64,000 bases of DNA from Viscum album. Lineage: Eukaryota; Streptophyta; Magnoliopsida; Santalales; Viscaceae. Below the pieces are notes generated by a model, which was given only the letters and a program-made list of their open reading frames with translations, was not told where the DNA came from and did no database searches. The translations under genes and the position numbers were made by a program. How positions within the stretch are numbered: position 1 is the first letter of the stretch; the number at the start of each line of letters is the position of its first letter. Shown one piece after another: positions 36,048 to 47,817 of the stretch. The stretch is from the NCBI GenBank assembly GCA_963277665.1, contig OY728123.1, forward strand, positions 632,026,915 to 632,090,914, in the 5' to 3' direction.

Positions 36048-39000
36048 TGTATCACCCCAAACATTTTTATGGTATGTTTCTCTTAAATACACTGTATTCA
36101 TAAGATAACCTATATTTTATGAATCACTAACCCTATATGGAACAAAACATGGTAAATTATTGGAGATATACATAACCTATCCATTAAACATAAATTTTCT
36201 AGGTCTGTGATTTGCATTTCAAAAATCTGACATACACGGTTGTGTTCAAGATGATATTTAGAGTCTGATAGAATTAACTTATTTTTTGGTGAATAGTACC
36301 ATACCCTTATGAATAGTAACCAACACTTATGAATAGTAAATTACCCTTATGAATAGTAATATGACTCTTATGAATGGTATCCATACCCTTGAGTGTACAA
36401 ACTAATTTAGGCACCTTAAAAAAGAAGATGAATATTTTAAGTGTTTATATATTTCTATTAAATAATGATTTAATTAAATGTTTAATTAATCATAATTATA
36501 AAATTATTTTTTTAAAATGGAATTTATTTTTGGATTCTACACGTCAAAAAATGGTTTGAGTGAATTTTTGGGATTTTTCTGAAATACTTGAATTTTTTGT
36601 GAATAGTAAAATACATTAATTTACCATATAAATACATTATAATTTAAATTAACTATTCCTAGCATCATGAGTGGTGTAAGAACCCAAATTTCTAACTCAC
36701 ATGCATAAATTACTATTCTTGGTCATGAAATACTCACAATTTCTTGTCTTGAGAGGAAATAATAAATTAATGACTATAATATTGAGAAAACTTCACTCCC
36801 ATCCACTATATAAAGCACCCATCACCCCCTCTTCCTCCCACACCACTCAAGATTCAAGCCTTGCCCAAATTCTGCAAAACACTCTTTCCAATCCCTCTCC
36901 CCACGTCCTAGACCTACTGATCTCACCGAAAGGCCAAAAATAAAGGCCTTAAGGAGTTTATCAAGGAGGAGTACTAAAGAAGTGAACCTCTCTTCCCTTT
37001 TTTTCAAATTCTTTTATAAGTTTTATTACCTTGTTGATCTATTCCCACGTCACCTCATCCAAATGACATGATAATTCAAGTACCTTAAATGTAATGTATT
37101 TTCATTATTCTAATAGAATATTTCATCATAATACCTCTTTTACCCCTCCTTTTATACAATAAATTCCAACACTATCCGAGATGTATTAATTTATCACACT
37201 CAAGGAAGACGGGTTTTCAATTTGCATTACTATCTTCAATACTGGTCATGAAATATTTTTCAATTGTTGAACCAGATCTTAATATATTTATTTTATCTTT
37301 TTTTATGTTTTGGAATCCTTACACACTCATAATATGGAATAATAATACAAAACAAGTTTATTATGCACAAAACCGCAAAGCTAAATCCAAGCGTTTATCA
37401 ATAAATTTTAACTAATGAATCATCCTCAAGTATATAACCTAGAATCATTATGAGATAATTTATATCCATTTAATTACACTAATACTATATATTAATATTT
37501 TTGGATGTTTAATCACATTTCAAATGAACATTCATTCTTGAATATAAGTAAATGGATCATGAAAACCAAAGAAGAAAATGCTACCAAAAAAATTAAATTG
37601 AATCTCTTAAACCCATCAAAAAGGCCATTAATGAACCTAATAGGGTTATAACATATCAATTAAATGTTGATGACGTTCTGTACTTATTAATTAATGAATC
37701 TAAAATTGATTATTCAGGTCGTTCACAACAATCAAGAACACCTTCGAGCATAAGGTAAGGGATCCTCTCTCTCACTTTGGTTTAAGAGTATCCCCTATGT
37801 TGTGCCCTTTTATTTTTAATTCCTAATGATGGGGTTTGTTTTCACACCTCCCCCATACTTACCTTCTGACATATAAATAATCTATACCCCTTTACCTTTC
37901 ATTAATTTCTCGTAATAACACTCCTTACCATGCTGAAATGTTTGTAAGTGGTTTTCTCATCTCACATTCAATTTTGTGGATTTCCATTGTTCACCACTTA
38001 TTTCTTATATGTGGTATATGTGTACCGACATTTGATATATATTATCATTATTCTATTTATATTCATGGTATTCTGTAAGTCATTTGGTGGTTATTAACTT
38101 TTGGTCATAAAACTCAATTGTTTACAGTGTGGTAATGAGATTGGTCTCAATTTTCACTTCGTTGTGACTTTCTTAGTGTTCCGCACCTACTCTTTCTTAT
38201 GTGGTGTACCTACTGCCCATTTGAGATCAATTTTCAATTGAAATTATATTACAAATTCTCATAACATGGATATTATTATTTTCTAAGTCGTATACCACTT
38301 TACATGTGGTATTTATTTTGAATGTTATTTTGACTATGGAAATATTGATGAATATGTATCCTATATTCTATAGAGATAATGTAAAGTCATATTTCTATTA
38401 TATTGAATCTATGTATAAATAATTATTTGGATGAAGAGGATGGTGGGGCCCACTAAATCCCCTCGATACATTGTTAGGTCTCATGAGACAATCATTTTGG
38501 CGACAAACCCTTCGAGTTTTTTTCCAAAAATCATATGGGTTTCTACCCATAGAACTAAACTGTTTTCAACAGTATTATGGTATCATGTGCCAGATACATG
38601 ACTTCCAATTAATAATCATTCACTTTATTCATTATCAGTTATTACTATCCATGATGTTTTCACTATGAAAAAATCTATGGATGCAGTTTCATTCTCAGTT
38701 TATTAATGGTGTGAGTTTTTCATTTGTTCACCATGACATTTTTATTATGTCAAATTGATTAAAATTCAGTTATTATTGATTCATGATACTTCTATTTTTA
38801 ACCATTACTAATCATTTGAGCTCACCCTTGTCATTGTTTACTTTCAATAGGTAATGAAGAGGATATCATTTATTGAGTTCTTGTGGATACAGTCTTTAGT
38901 TTTTGTTATGTATCATTTTTTGTAACCATTTTTAATATAATTTGAGTTACATTTATGTATCTAGTTTCTTCAATACTACTAAACTGATCATTCCTTCAGG

Positions 39001-39075
39001 ATTTTCATTCCTTATAACCATTAAAATGTACTTAGTAATACACCGGCTCTGGTCTAGAGGGGTCGTGGCATTACA
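36048..39075 (+). mobile_element. Solo LTR H (3.03 kb, plus strand) inserted in the gag of element D
   Basis: Begins TGTATCACCCC, ends GGCATTACA, and is flanked by tcaat (36043-36047) and tcaac (39076-39080). The D gag resumes on the far side, so no internal region or second LTR was left; LTR-LTR recombination is the usual cause. Signals: five TGAATAGTA-type repeats spaced about 22 bp (36286-36380), TATATAAA at 36807, a CT-rich leader, a donor position degraded to AAGAAG|TGAAC near 36981, the conserved block at 38440-38490 shared with A, B and D, CTCACCC at 38821 and acceptor TTTCAATAG at 38850. Family closest to A among those here. No gene inside. Confidence 0.85.
36807..36814 (+). promoter_or_regulatory. 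LTR TATA box of solo LTR H
   Basis: TATATAAA in ccatccacTATATAAAGCACCC, followed by a CT-rich stretch (cccctcttcctccc), a typical plant core promoter. It gives a U3 of about 0.76 kb. Confidence 0.65.
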
Positions 39076-39080
39076 TCAAC

Positions 39081-39468
39081 CTCCACTCTTGGCCTCATGT
39101 TTTTAATCAGTTCCAACCATTGATCAACTTCTCCCTCTAAGAGATAGATAGGTAGCATGAATTTATCTTTCTCTGAATAGTGGATCATAGAAAATATCTT
39201 CACTATAGAGATGATCCACTATTCAGCAACCAATGGGTCAGTTTGTCCACTAAATTTTGGTGGTCATTGATGCATAATGGACTCAACATAAAGTTGTTCC
39301 CTTCGCAATGAGATTGATCTCTGAACTTGATTCAAGTTATTTTACCACAACTTGAGCCAGTTGGTTCATCATTCACATGAAAGTTTCCATTTTGGCTTCC
39401 ATCATAGGGTCTTCAAGGCATGGTCAATTGTGGTCACTATTTTCATGGTTCCTCCTATTACCCTCCAT
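39081..39468 (-). pseudogene. gag remnant of element D, N-terminal part
   Basis: Start ATG at 39466-39468 (MEGNRRNHENSDH). Downstream a methionine-rich segment (MMEAKMETFM) and KFSGQTDPLV near 39240-39260, corresponding to the F-x-G-x-x-DP motif of chromovirus gag, then LPIYLLEGEVDQWLELIKN near 39105-39160. It joins 36042 when H is disregarded. Stops are present. Confidence 0.75.
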
Positions 39469-39905
39469 TTTCTAAAAGAATAAAACCTTTGTGAGAATAT
39501 AATTTCATTTATAAATATTTTAACTACGAAGGATTTTATGTCTTAAAACTACATGCTTTATACAATTACATTTCTCTATAAATTATTCATAATGATTCAT
39601 AAATATCTTATGATTAACCAAACATATCCCTAGTAAGTGTTGTAACCAAGAGTACAGCAAGTCTTGTTGTCATGTACCAGGATACCTCAGGTCAAGCCTG
39701 AAACACCTCGTTAGAGTTTTCACTCTTAGGTATATTTGTTCCAGAGATGCCTCTACCTGCTCGTATCCATACAGGGATGTATTTTCATGATAAACCACTT
39801 ACTCAACACTCACCAATATACCAGGAAGTTTTAATATATTTAAACATTTCTATAGGGTTCTTCTTAATTTTTTCATAGACTAAATTTCATAAATAAATAA
39901 ATTGT
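39469..39905 (-). other. Untranslated leader of element D between primer site and gag
   Basis: 437 bp, AT-rich. It contains one more conserved-looking stretch shared with B (ccaagagt…cctctac…catatccatac…caagggatatat, 39645-39785 compared with 22930-23065). No gene. Confidence 0.5.
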
Positions 39906-39917
39906 CCTTTGATACCA
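39906..39917 (-). other. Primer-binding site of element D (initiator tRNA-Met)
   Basis: Minus strand TGGTATCAAAGG, one mismatch in the first 11 bases, two bases from the LTR. Confidence 0.85.
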
Positions 39918-42178
39918 ACTATGGCATCCCGCCTTTTTATTACATAACTTTTCATTACATTTTACAAACAGAGGATCTTTAAAGTCTAGTGTATTGGAAA
40001 TTAGGAACATAAAGCATGGAAACATAAAACATTCTTCCAATACACTTGTAGGGATTCATCATAAGTTCTTCCTCTGTACAATTATTTCATCTCATAACTT
40101 GGAGACATACATCAAAGGAATGGATGAGCAGAAGGTCCAGAAAGGAAAACAAGGGAATCAGTTTACTTATGATAAATGTAAGTACAGGAATTTCATAATG
40201 AAAATAACTTAAACCATGACATGAATATGTGGCTATAATATTTAATTTATACATTCATGAACATTTCACCAAGGTTCGTCCACAAGGTGTCATAAAAATT
40301 ACCAAGGTATCATGAAACTTGTTATCTTTAGAGATTAATTATTTACCCAATGCATTGGAACGCTATTAGGGTGAACCCTTAATATGTATTTTTCATGTGA
40401 TCCACATATATAAATATCAAATATTTTATAAATAATCCATATAGAATAAAATAAATGGGTTTCATTTCGAAATTGTGATGTTTTAAAAGTTCATAAAATC
40501 TTGATCATTATGTCTATTATAACCCATAGAAAGAGAGTTAGGGTTATATGTATGTTAATTATAGAATCAAATAGATAAATTTTATGTATTTATTAATACC
40601 CTTATAAATAAAAATAGATTTGTTTATTCACATAAATAATAAAAGATAATTTCTTGAGAAAAAGAGAGAGATTTTTAGAAAACAAATTCTACAGCATAAC
40701 GGCTATATAACAAGGTTTTAGAAAATGTTTCAAATAGATGGGAAAAGATTCACCCACTCATAAAAAGTAATAATATAGTATAGGAAGAGAATAAAAAGAA
40801 ATAATATCATGGTATGGATATTTAAAGGAAATACTATATGAAAATGAAACTCGAATGAAAAGAGAAGATGTGATTTCTTTTACAAAAATTCGGCAGCCCA
40901 ACGGCGTCACGTAAAAATTCAGAAAATAAATTGATGAGAGAAGAAAGGGTCTCTAATTATTTGTACATGAAATGGTCAGTAATAAGAATATATAATAACA
41001 TACCCCAACTTAAGAATATGGAAACTAGAAGACATAACTTAAATGAAATCATGACTAAAAAAGGAGGGTGGAAGGTTCCCTTACCTTGAAGAGTAACTTC
41101 AAAAGCATGAATTTTGGGACCTTGGGGGATTGAGGGAAACTATGGAGGAATCCTTGGGAGGTAAAAAAGACTATAAATTCGTTGAGGAGGATTTTGGATT
41201 GAAAATAATGAAGGAATGTCTTGTTATTTATAAGAAAAGTGAGGGAATATTGAATTAATTTCCCAGGGACACCTCATCAGTGGTATTTAAAAAACAATGG
41301 GCTTTCCCATGGTATTGGCCAATTGGAACACATAATAACATTTCATAATATTAAAAAGTATACCAGATTTATTATATCATGATTACATCTTCAATGATTT
41401 CATTAAACACCAGAAACTCAAAAATGTATTTTTACTATTCACTGAAAATTCAATTATTTCAGAAAAATCCCAAAAATTTACCCTTACCTAATATCAATTA
41501 TCATAGTTCAAATATTAACTCCATCTAATGAAAATAGTTTTTGAATTATTTTAAATTTAATTTCTATATAAAACCATTATTTATTCCAAATAAACAACTT
41601 TAAATCTATAACGTGTTTTGTAACACCTTAAAAAAGTTATCAAGGTCCCATAAAATTATCATATAACAATAAGTAAATAAAGTAACAATTTATGATTACA
41701 TTTTATAAAAATAATTTTCTATTTTAAATTGTTAAATTAATTATAAAATTTTAATTAAAATATTTATGAAATAAAAAATACCAATACTTATATTATGACC
41801 ATTTTTTCACTTTTAATATGTCTAAATTATATTTATACAATCTTGGATAAAGTTATTATTTTTTTTGGCTGATTTACTATTCATTACTATTCATAAGGTT
41901 ATATTACTATTCATACTTTATTATTCATGAAAAATTAAGTTGATCTTATTAGACTTTAAATTTCATACTGGTTATAATTTTTGAAGACCATTTTCTGAAA
42001 ATCATTTTACATTATTCATTATTTAATGTTTACATATATATTTTAAAATACACCTTTTTCCAAAATTCATTAATAATATTGAACTTCATCCTACATTTAT
42101 CTAGACATTTGAAAATTAAAAAAATTACCATAATAAGAAATAAAAATTTTATTTATACCAAGGGATTACAAAAATTAT

Positions 42179-42448
42179 CTAAGGCCTCATTACATAGATT
42201 CTTATAACACTTGTATAGGGCCTAAGTGTATGGTGTGCTATGGTGGTAGAATCTTGGGGTGGCTCAGAAAACATTGCCCAAGTGGTGATTTCTATCAGCT
42301 TGAACTTCTCTCATAGGTGATTCCATTCAAGATTCACATGTTGGAGTTCGGCTTGGGCTTGGTCCAGAGCAAAGCCCCGTGAAGCCACCTCCTTCCCAAG
42401 CTCTGACCGATGGGATTCATATGGCCTGAGTCTATTGGATGAGGCCAT
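42179..42448 (-). pseudogene. LTR leader ORF, 5' LTR copy of element D (one stop)
   Basis: 90 codons from ATG (42448, MASSNRLRPYESH) to TAG (42179-42181), with one in-frame TGA at codon 46. Length identical to the other three copies. Motifs kept: SELGKEV, FALDQAQAELQHV, LEWNHL, LIEITT, SEPPQ, TIAHHTLRPY, VMRP. Its ATG is 33 bp downstream of the TATA box end, giving one of the shortest plausible leaders. Confidence 0.65.
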
Positions 42449-42480
42449 AGAATCTTCCTTTTGTATTAACCAAGATCACT

Positions 42481-42490
42481 TGTATTTATA
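42481..42490 (-). promoter_or_regulatory. LTR TATA box of element D (5' LTR)
   Basis: Minus strand TATAAATACA, 177 bp inside the LTR start. A start site about 30 bp downstream falls roughly 10 bp before the leader-ORF ATG. Confidence 0.6.
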
Positions 42491-42672
42491 GAAAATAATT
42501 TTCATGTAAAGAGTTTAGTTTCCAATGGTCAAATAATAGTTGAAATCCAATGGTCTAATTTAATTATACTCACTTCATTAATTAAAGGATATAGTTTTGT
42601 GGAGTATAAAATGAAATAACACAAAAATTTAGGAAACAAATATTATTCAAAAGTTTGGTTCATTGCAACATG

Positions 42673-43584
42673 GATTCCTTAATATGAGTTTTTTGGATTC
42701 AGTGAAATAAATATTATGGTTCTGAAGGGATGATAAGTTTTTTTGGAAGAAGAATTAATTATCAGAAGTAAGTCTGGTATAGAGAACCTTGTGGTTGTTG
42801 TAGAACAATGATGAAGGAATAATGACCAAAAAGACTTTGGTGTGATCATGATATTATTCTTTGAGTGGTAAATTATTGGACTCAACCTGTGAATACAAAT
42901 TTCAAGTGGGATATTTTTAGGATTGGTGTGAGAACTGTTTTTTGGGTCATGTGTTAGAGCTCTAAAAGTTCAATCACTGATAGTAACACATAGAGGATCT
43001 TAATGGAGACAATGCACCAGAATCATGGAAGTCCATGTTTAGGAATTTGAAGTCATATTACCATATTTTTAGGAGGTGGATGATCTATTTCACTAGAACT
43101 GGATGTTTTAGTTGAACATAAGTTTTAAAGGGGTCTCAAGATTTCAGATCAATGGATGTGTGCTATATTGGAGGTTTAGGTAGATGATTCACATCAGATG
43201 TAGAGTTTTGGAATGCTAAGCAGTAACATCTATTAATGTATATACTTAGGGATTAATTCATAAATCTAGAGAATCCAATGTGGAAAATGGTTATGGAATC
43301 TACCAATATTCAAATAGAAGTTCGAAGGACTGGTGTAGCAAGTGATGAAGGTCGGGATGTATAAGAATTATTTAATGGAAGGATGTTTAGATTATTTCCT
43401 TATAAATGAAATGTTATTAAATCCATAATTGTGGAGTGTAAGGGGGAATTTATTATTTATAAAGATTCAACAGTCGATTAAATGATTCCATAGGTAATCA
43501 AAGTTATCATAGTGAAAAAGATGGACACCAGCATCTATAGGATGGAAGTGTTAACCGGATGACTAAATGGGTCCATTTATAATA
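42673..43584. other. G-associated sequence between element D and G copy 2, unidentified
   Basis: Continues the pre-D sequence 28446-29040. AT-rich, no gene or known repeat recognised. Removing D, the distance between matching points of G copies 1 and 2 is about 3.28 kb. Confidence 0.4.
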
Positions 43585-44798
43585 ATTCCATTGTCCCGCC
43601 TATTCTAAATTTACAAAAATTACTGAGATGACTAACAAATTTTGATGGGGCCAGACCCAGAAAAATATATAGCTCTTGAACGAATTCTCCTGGGCACATT
43701 CAGGTGCTTGATGCTAAAATGTTGAAGGCTAAGGACAAAAGGGAGGAGAAACAAGAATGTGTAGTGGCTTGCAAGAATTGGGGAGACTTATTCCGATATT
43801 TTTAGTAACTCTTTCAGTTGTTTAATATGCCTTTTAACTTATATGTACTTTTCATGGAATGAAATAGATGTTTTTGTTTCTCCCATAGATGTAAGACACA
43901 CTACCCGAACGATATAATCCCCTGTATGTGTTGTGTTTGTACATTATCATTGATTATATGTGTTGTATATATTATTGACCACAAGTATATTTTTTAAAAT
44001 AAATAACATTAATCGATTGGTACCAGATTAATCTATGGTGAAGGATGACTTGATGCAGTGGATGGGGGGTGCATGGTCTTCCCAATTTTGGTCATTGAAA
44101 TAATGGGGGGTGGAATATTGGAAGCTTCTCTTATTCTGTTGATTAAATTTTCATTGGGCTAGAGAACCATAAATATGATCTAATATTGATAAAATGGAAT
44201 TTTTCACCTAATCCCTAGAAAGTGGTATTAGATTGTTAGTTTTTGGTCATTTGAGTAGGGAGTTTTATCAATCCTCGAAGTGAATTCACTCATAAGAAGT
44301 AATGGTACAAAAGAGATTATAGGATATCAAAAGTTCCCTTGACTTATATGAGTCTTGAGGAATTTTCCATTTTTTAATTTTATTATTTAATATTATTTTA
44401 ATGACTATTTTATTTCTCATGATTAGATATTCTATCAAGTTATCAAAATAATGTTCACCATAAACTAGTGGTGGTTCTAGTGGGTTGTCTGGATATCGAA
44501 AGTATTCCTGGCCTTAGGTGTCATGTGGTGTTTTCTATTCATTGGGTGAAATTCTAGATCTCTGTGGAATAATACTAAAAATATGATGGGATTAGATGAT
44601 TACTTATATTTTCATTATTTAGTGTGAGTTTTATTTCCAGTGGAAATCATTTAATAGGAAAGGCACTACTTAATGATATTATGGGGGAGATTCCAGATCT
44701 TGGAGGACACTAGTGTTACTACACCTGGAGGTTTTGTAGTTCTGTTGGATAAAGAATTAATCTAGATGTAGAAAATTTAATTGAAATTCCATGATATA
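43585..44798. repeat. Repeat G, copy 2, left part (up to element F)
   Basis: Aligns with 26684-27879 of copy 1. Element F sits at 44804, and the alignment resumes at 63403. tgaaa (44799-44803) is the left target copy of F. Confidence 0.6.
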
Positions 44799-44803
44799 TG
44801 AAA

Positions 44804-47517
44804 TGACTCAAATTTTCCATTTATTATTTTTATATATTATATGAATAAATTTTTTAGACTTGATGATGAGACGGTGTACGATTCAGAGGCCTGGTGTGCC
44901 TGGAATAAATTTTTGGAATATATAAAATATAATAAATAACATGAACTTGTTGTGTTCATAAAAAATAGAATAACTCTCAAATAGGGGCCCAAATCAAAAA
45001 TTTTAGGAAATCGTTGAGTTCAGAAAGCAGGTTTTTTCATATGCACAATATAATCTTTTCTGGAGCAGGCTATTTGTGAAAAAAATCATGGGTCAAAAAT
45101 TAATAAACTAAATTAGTTAAATAATTTATTTTATTTTTGTGACACAACAACCTTATACATATTTAAAGGTATGGTTATATTGTTTTATCATGGTTAGCTA
45201 CTCTAATAATAGATATTAAAACAATTGTTATAGATATTTCTCAAGTAACGACGATGGATCAAGATCAGATCATGGATCGTTGCACTAATAGAGTTTGTGG
45301 ATCTCATTAAATAAAAGAAAAAAACCATTATTAATCAATAATCGATCCAAACTACAGGTATAATGTTTTAATTTTAAATTTTCATTCCATTTCTTAATCC
45401 AAGATGAACGTGGATCAATTCTACGAACATAATTGATACACACTTCATCGGTAGAATTAAATTGATGGAATTATTATTTTGTTCCTTAATTTCTCACTCT
45501 TTATTTATCTCTTTATATGAAAATGGGTTGAGTCCAAATGAAATAAATTTGAGTTTTAATACTCACATTTTGTGTCTTTTTTATTTCTTCCCTGGTTCTT
45601 CATACGTTCATCACAGGTGTTTTCTTTTGGCTTGTGGTTCGACAGATACGCGATAGTTGGCCATTGTGTGATCGTTTTTCAGTGCAGTGAATCAATACCA
45701 TGGGTGAAGTTTGTGACCAGTGGATCAATTGAGGTGGGACGATGGTGGTGGATGATCAGAGGTTGGTCGAAATGTATTTTTGGTATCCATTCAACCTGTT
45801 TTGGATGATATGGATATGGTTTCTTAGTGAGTCTATTTTTGACTAGATTTGAATCCATATTTCCATAAATCAACGTTGGAAATGACCATACGAATCTTGA
45901 TCTATGAGTTCTAGTTGGGGAGTACACTCCGGAAATGCACAAGATAATATGGAGGAATATTTGATATATCTGAAATTTTCTGAGCAACATGGAATATATT
46001 TTGGGTTTACACACCATGTGGGCCCTCTTGGTTATGACGCTAGGGTTCCATCTGGAGTTATATATCACAATCGATTTGAATCTATCACACTATATGTTAC
46101 CTACTTCCTTGTGGATTTGTGGGTACTTCAGGAAGTATGTGGACACAAGAAAATGAACATGTCTAGTGGAACACTGTGTACTTGGACAGGGACAGAGCCA
46201 AAAGAAATGGGTAGGATGTTGTGTGTCTTTGCATTCCATGTACTTATTCTACATGTTTTGTATGTGTAGACTTATATGTTGTGTGAGACCTTTCTACATG
46301 GTATGACTTGAGGATAGATGGACACATCATGTACCCCCATGGTATATGTTATGTATCCCCAAGTATACACTATATACCCCCCTTCAAGAGTATTTGTAGC
46401 TATTTTTCCTTAGTTTGGACCAATCATGGATGATCATGTTTCCTTGGTCTATTACATTGAGGATATAGTGCGACATTACGTCCACATCGTAGGATTATGA
46501 TCCCCTCTAGAGGATATGTCTCAGATAGAGTTGTGGTCTCCCTCCATGAGACAGGAGTGAGACCCTATATCATCTTTGTTCCCTAAGTGGGGTTTTTTGA
46601 ATCAGTTTGACCTCCCTAAGCTAGGAATTGATCCTCCATATATCAATTCGTATCGGTGGGGTTCATGGTATCATTAATATATGATCCTCTAGATAGTGGT
46701 TTGATCTAGATTAGATTTTTGTTGTCCCCCAATAGTTCTGAGAGTTACCCCTTATCTGAGTAATAGGGTATTGTTATACTAGTGATATTTTATTAGTGGG
46801 GTCCAATTAACTAGATCTCATCGTCGATTGTCTTTGATTATAGCATGGATCATGGAGTGGACTGTCCCAAAACGGGTTTTTCTTCAAGAATAATCATGTG
46901 GATAGCAGTTTTTTATGACTACATAGCAGTATAGTGTATTTCCTAAGTATATCTTGGTGTTCTATTATACATTGATTTTTATATTTTCTGTTGAGATGAC
47001 TATACTTAGTGCTTCATGTTTAGTGTTTTTGGGGTGTCTTACTGAGTATTTTTATAATCACCCCTACATGGTATTTTCCCACATGTGTCATTTATTATAT
47101 ATATGATGGCCTCTTTAATGGTGTCTTGGGAGAATTGGTAGTCAGTGGATCATAGCTTGATCTTTTCAGACTAATTTGGGTACCAAGAGCTTTAATTTCA
47201 CTTTAGTCCTCACCCTTATAGTAGGATGGACTCTTTAAAAAAATTTGTTGGGCTTGTATTTGTCCCCTTTTCCACATTCAATACTTTACATTCATTCATT
47301 ATTTAGGGATATTATATGTATGTATACATTTCTTCAGTTGTATTATATTTTATCATTGTGTGGGGTTGGATGTGTGTGCGTGTGTGTGTACTTGTACATT
47401 AGAATAATTCATCCCATTTGTGGGATATTCCTAGTCGGCATTGATCGTTAGACCCTAGCCCATTGGAGGTAGGATTAGGGTAGTTAGAGTTAGACCTAAG
47501 CGGGTTGGGTCATGAAA
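44804..47517 (+). repeat. Element F, 5' LTR
   Basis: 2714 bp, begins TGACTCAAATTTTCC, ends tcatgaaa. TATA-like tttaaaggtatgg near 45160, donor CTACAG|GTATAATG at 45357/45358, TCACCCC near 47059 and a degraded acceptor near 47104. A (gt)n-rich run (tgtgtgtgcgtgtgtgtgt) lies at about 47370-47390. The frames at 45679-46068 and 45904-46269 overlap on opposite strands and are not kept in the 3' LTR. Confidence 0.85.
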
Positions 47518-47520
47518 GAG

Positions 47521-47531
47521 TGGTATTAGAT
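47521..47531 (+). other. Primer-binding site of element F (initiator tRNA-Met)
   Basis: TGGTATTAGAT, 9 of 11 to the canonical site, three bases after the LTR. Confidence 0.75.
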
Positions 47532-47817
47532 CAGGTTATACCATAAGACCGGAGTTAGTCATATCGGTTTTGGGAAACAATGTTTAGTGTTTTGAGTTTA
47601 AATTTTAGGCATGGGGCTCTAGTGCTGGTGTGTCGACTGACATATCCATAAACCTGGGCTCTAATCACCTATCATTCGACTCGGTATATGTAAACATTAG
47701 TTGAGGGGAAATTTTTTGTAAATGCATCATATAAGAAGGGTTGTGAGTTCTATGACCTTATTGAGTCATCTCCCTAGATATTCTCTTTGACTTTGGTGCA
47801 TAATTTTTTTCTTTAGG

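Larger units (their letters stand above)
29046..42667 (-). mobile_element. Element D: full-length dead chromovirus (Ty3 type), minus strand, split by solo LTR H
   Basis: LTRs of 2850 bp (29046-31895) and 2748 bp (39920-42667). Without H and its duplicated target the inside is about 4.99 kb with gag, PR, RT, RNase H, IN and chromodomain. Exact target duplication acatg (29041-29045, 42668-42672). A clean polypurine tract and an initiator-tRNA-Met primer site are present. The LTR is TG…TA in element orientation, like B. Domain sequences are closest to B among the elements here, and both share the LTR leader frame. Inactive because of stops and frameshifts. Confidence 0.93.
39920..42667 (-). repeat. 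Element D, 5' LTR
   Basis: 2748 bp, collinear with 29046-31895. TATA 42481-42490, leader frame 42179-42448, a possible donor TTG|GTATAA just after the leader stop (42158), conserved block 40345-40380, acceptor position near 40100 with CAG changed to CAA. Confidence 0.92.

Noticed and set aside
36701..37007. Overlapping frames downstream of the TATA box in solo LTR H as a possible leader ORF like that of B and D
   Set aside because: No resemblance to the 89-residue frame, and only one copy is available, so conservation cannot be tested.
36048..39075. H as a gene-bearing insertion
   Set aside because: It is flanked by 4/5 target copies and D gag continues on both sides; contents match LTR signals only, so it is a solo LTR.
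45679..46269. Two overlapping frames of 121-129 codons on opposite strands in the F 5' LTR
   Set aside because: Both are broken in the collinear 3' LTR, and neither shows protein-like conservation.
47365..47392. GT-rich microsatellite as a regulatory element
   Set aside because: Simple repeat of a common kind, degraded in the 3' LTR of F.
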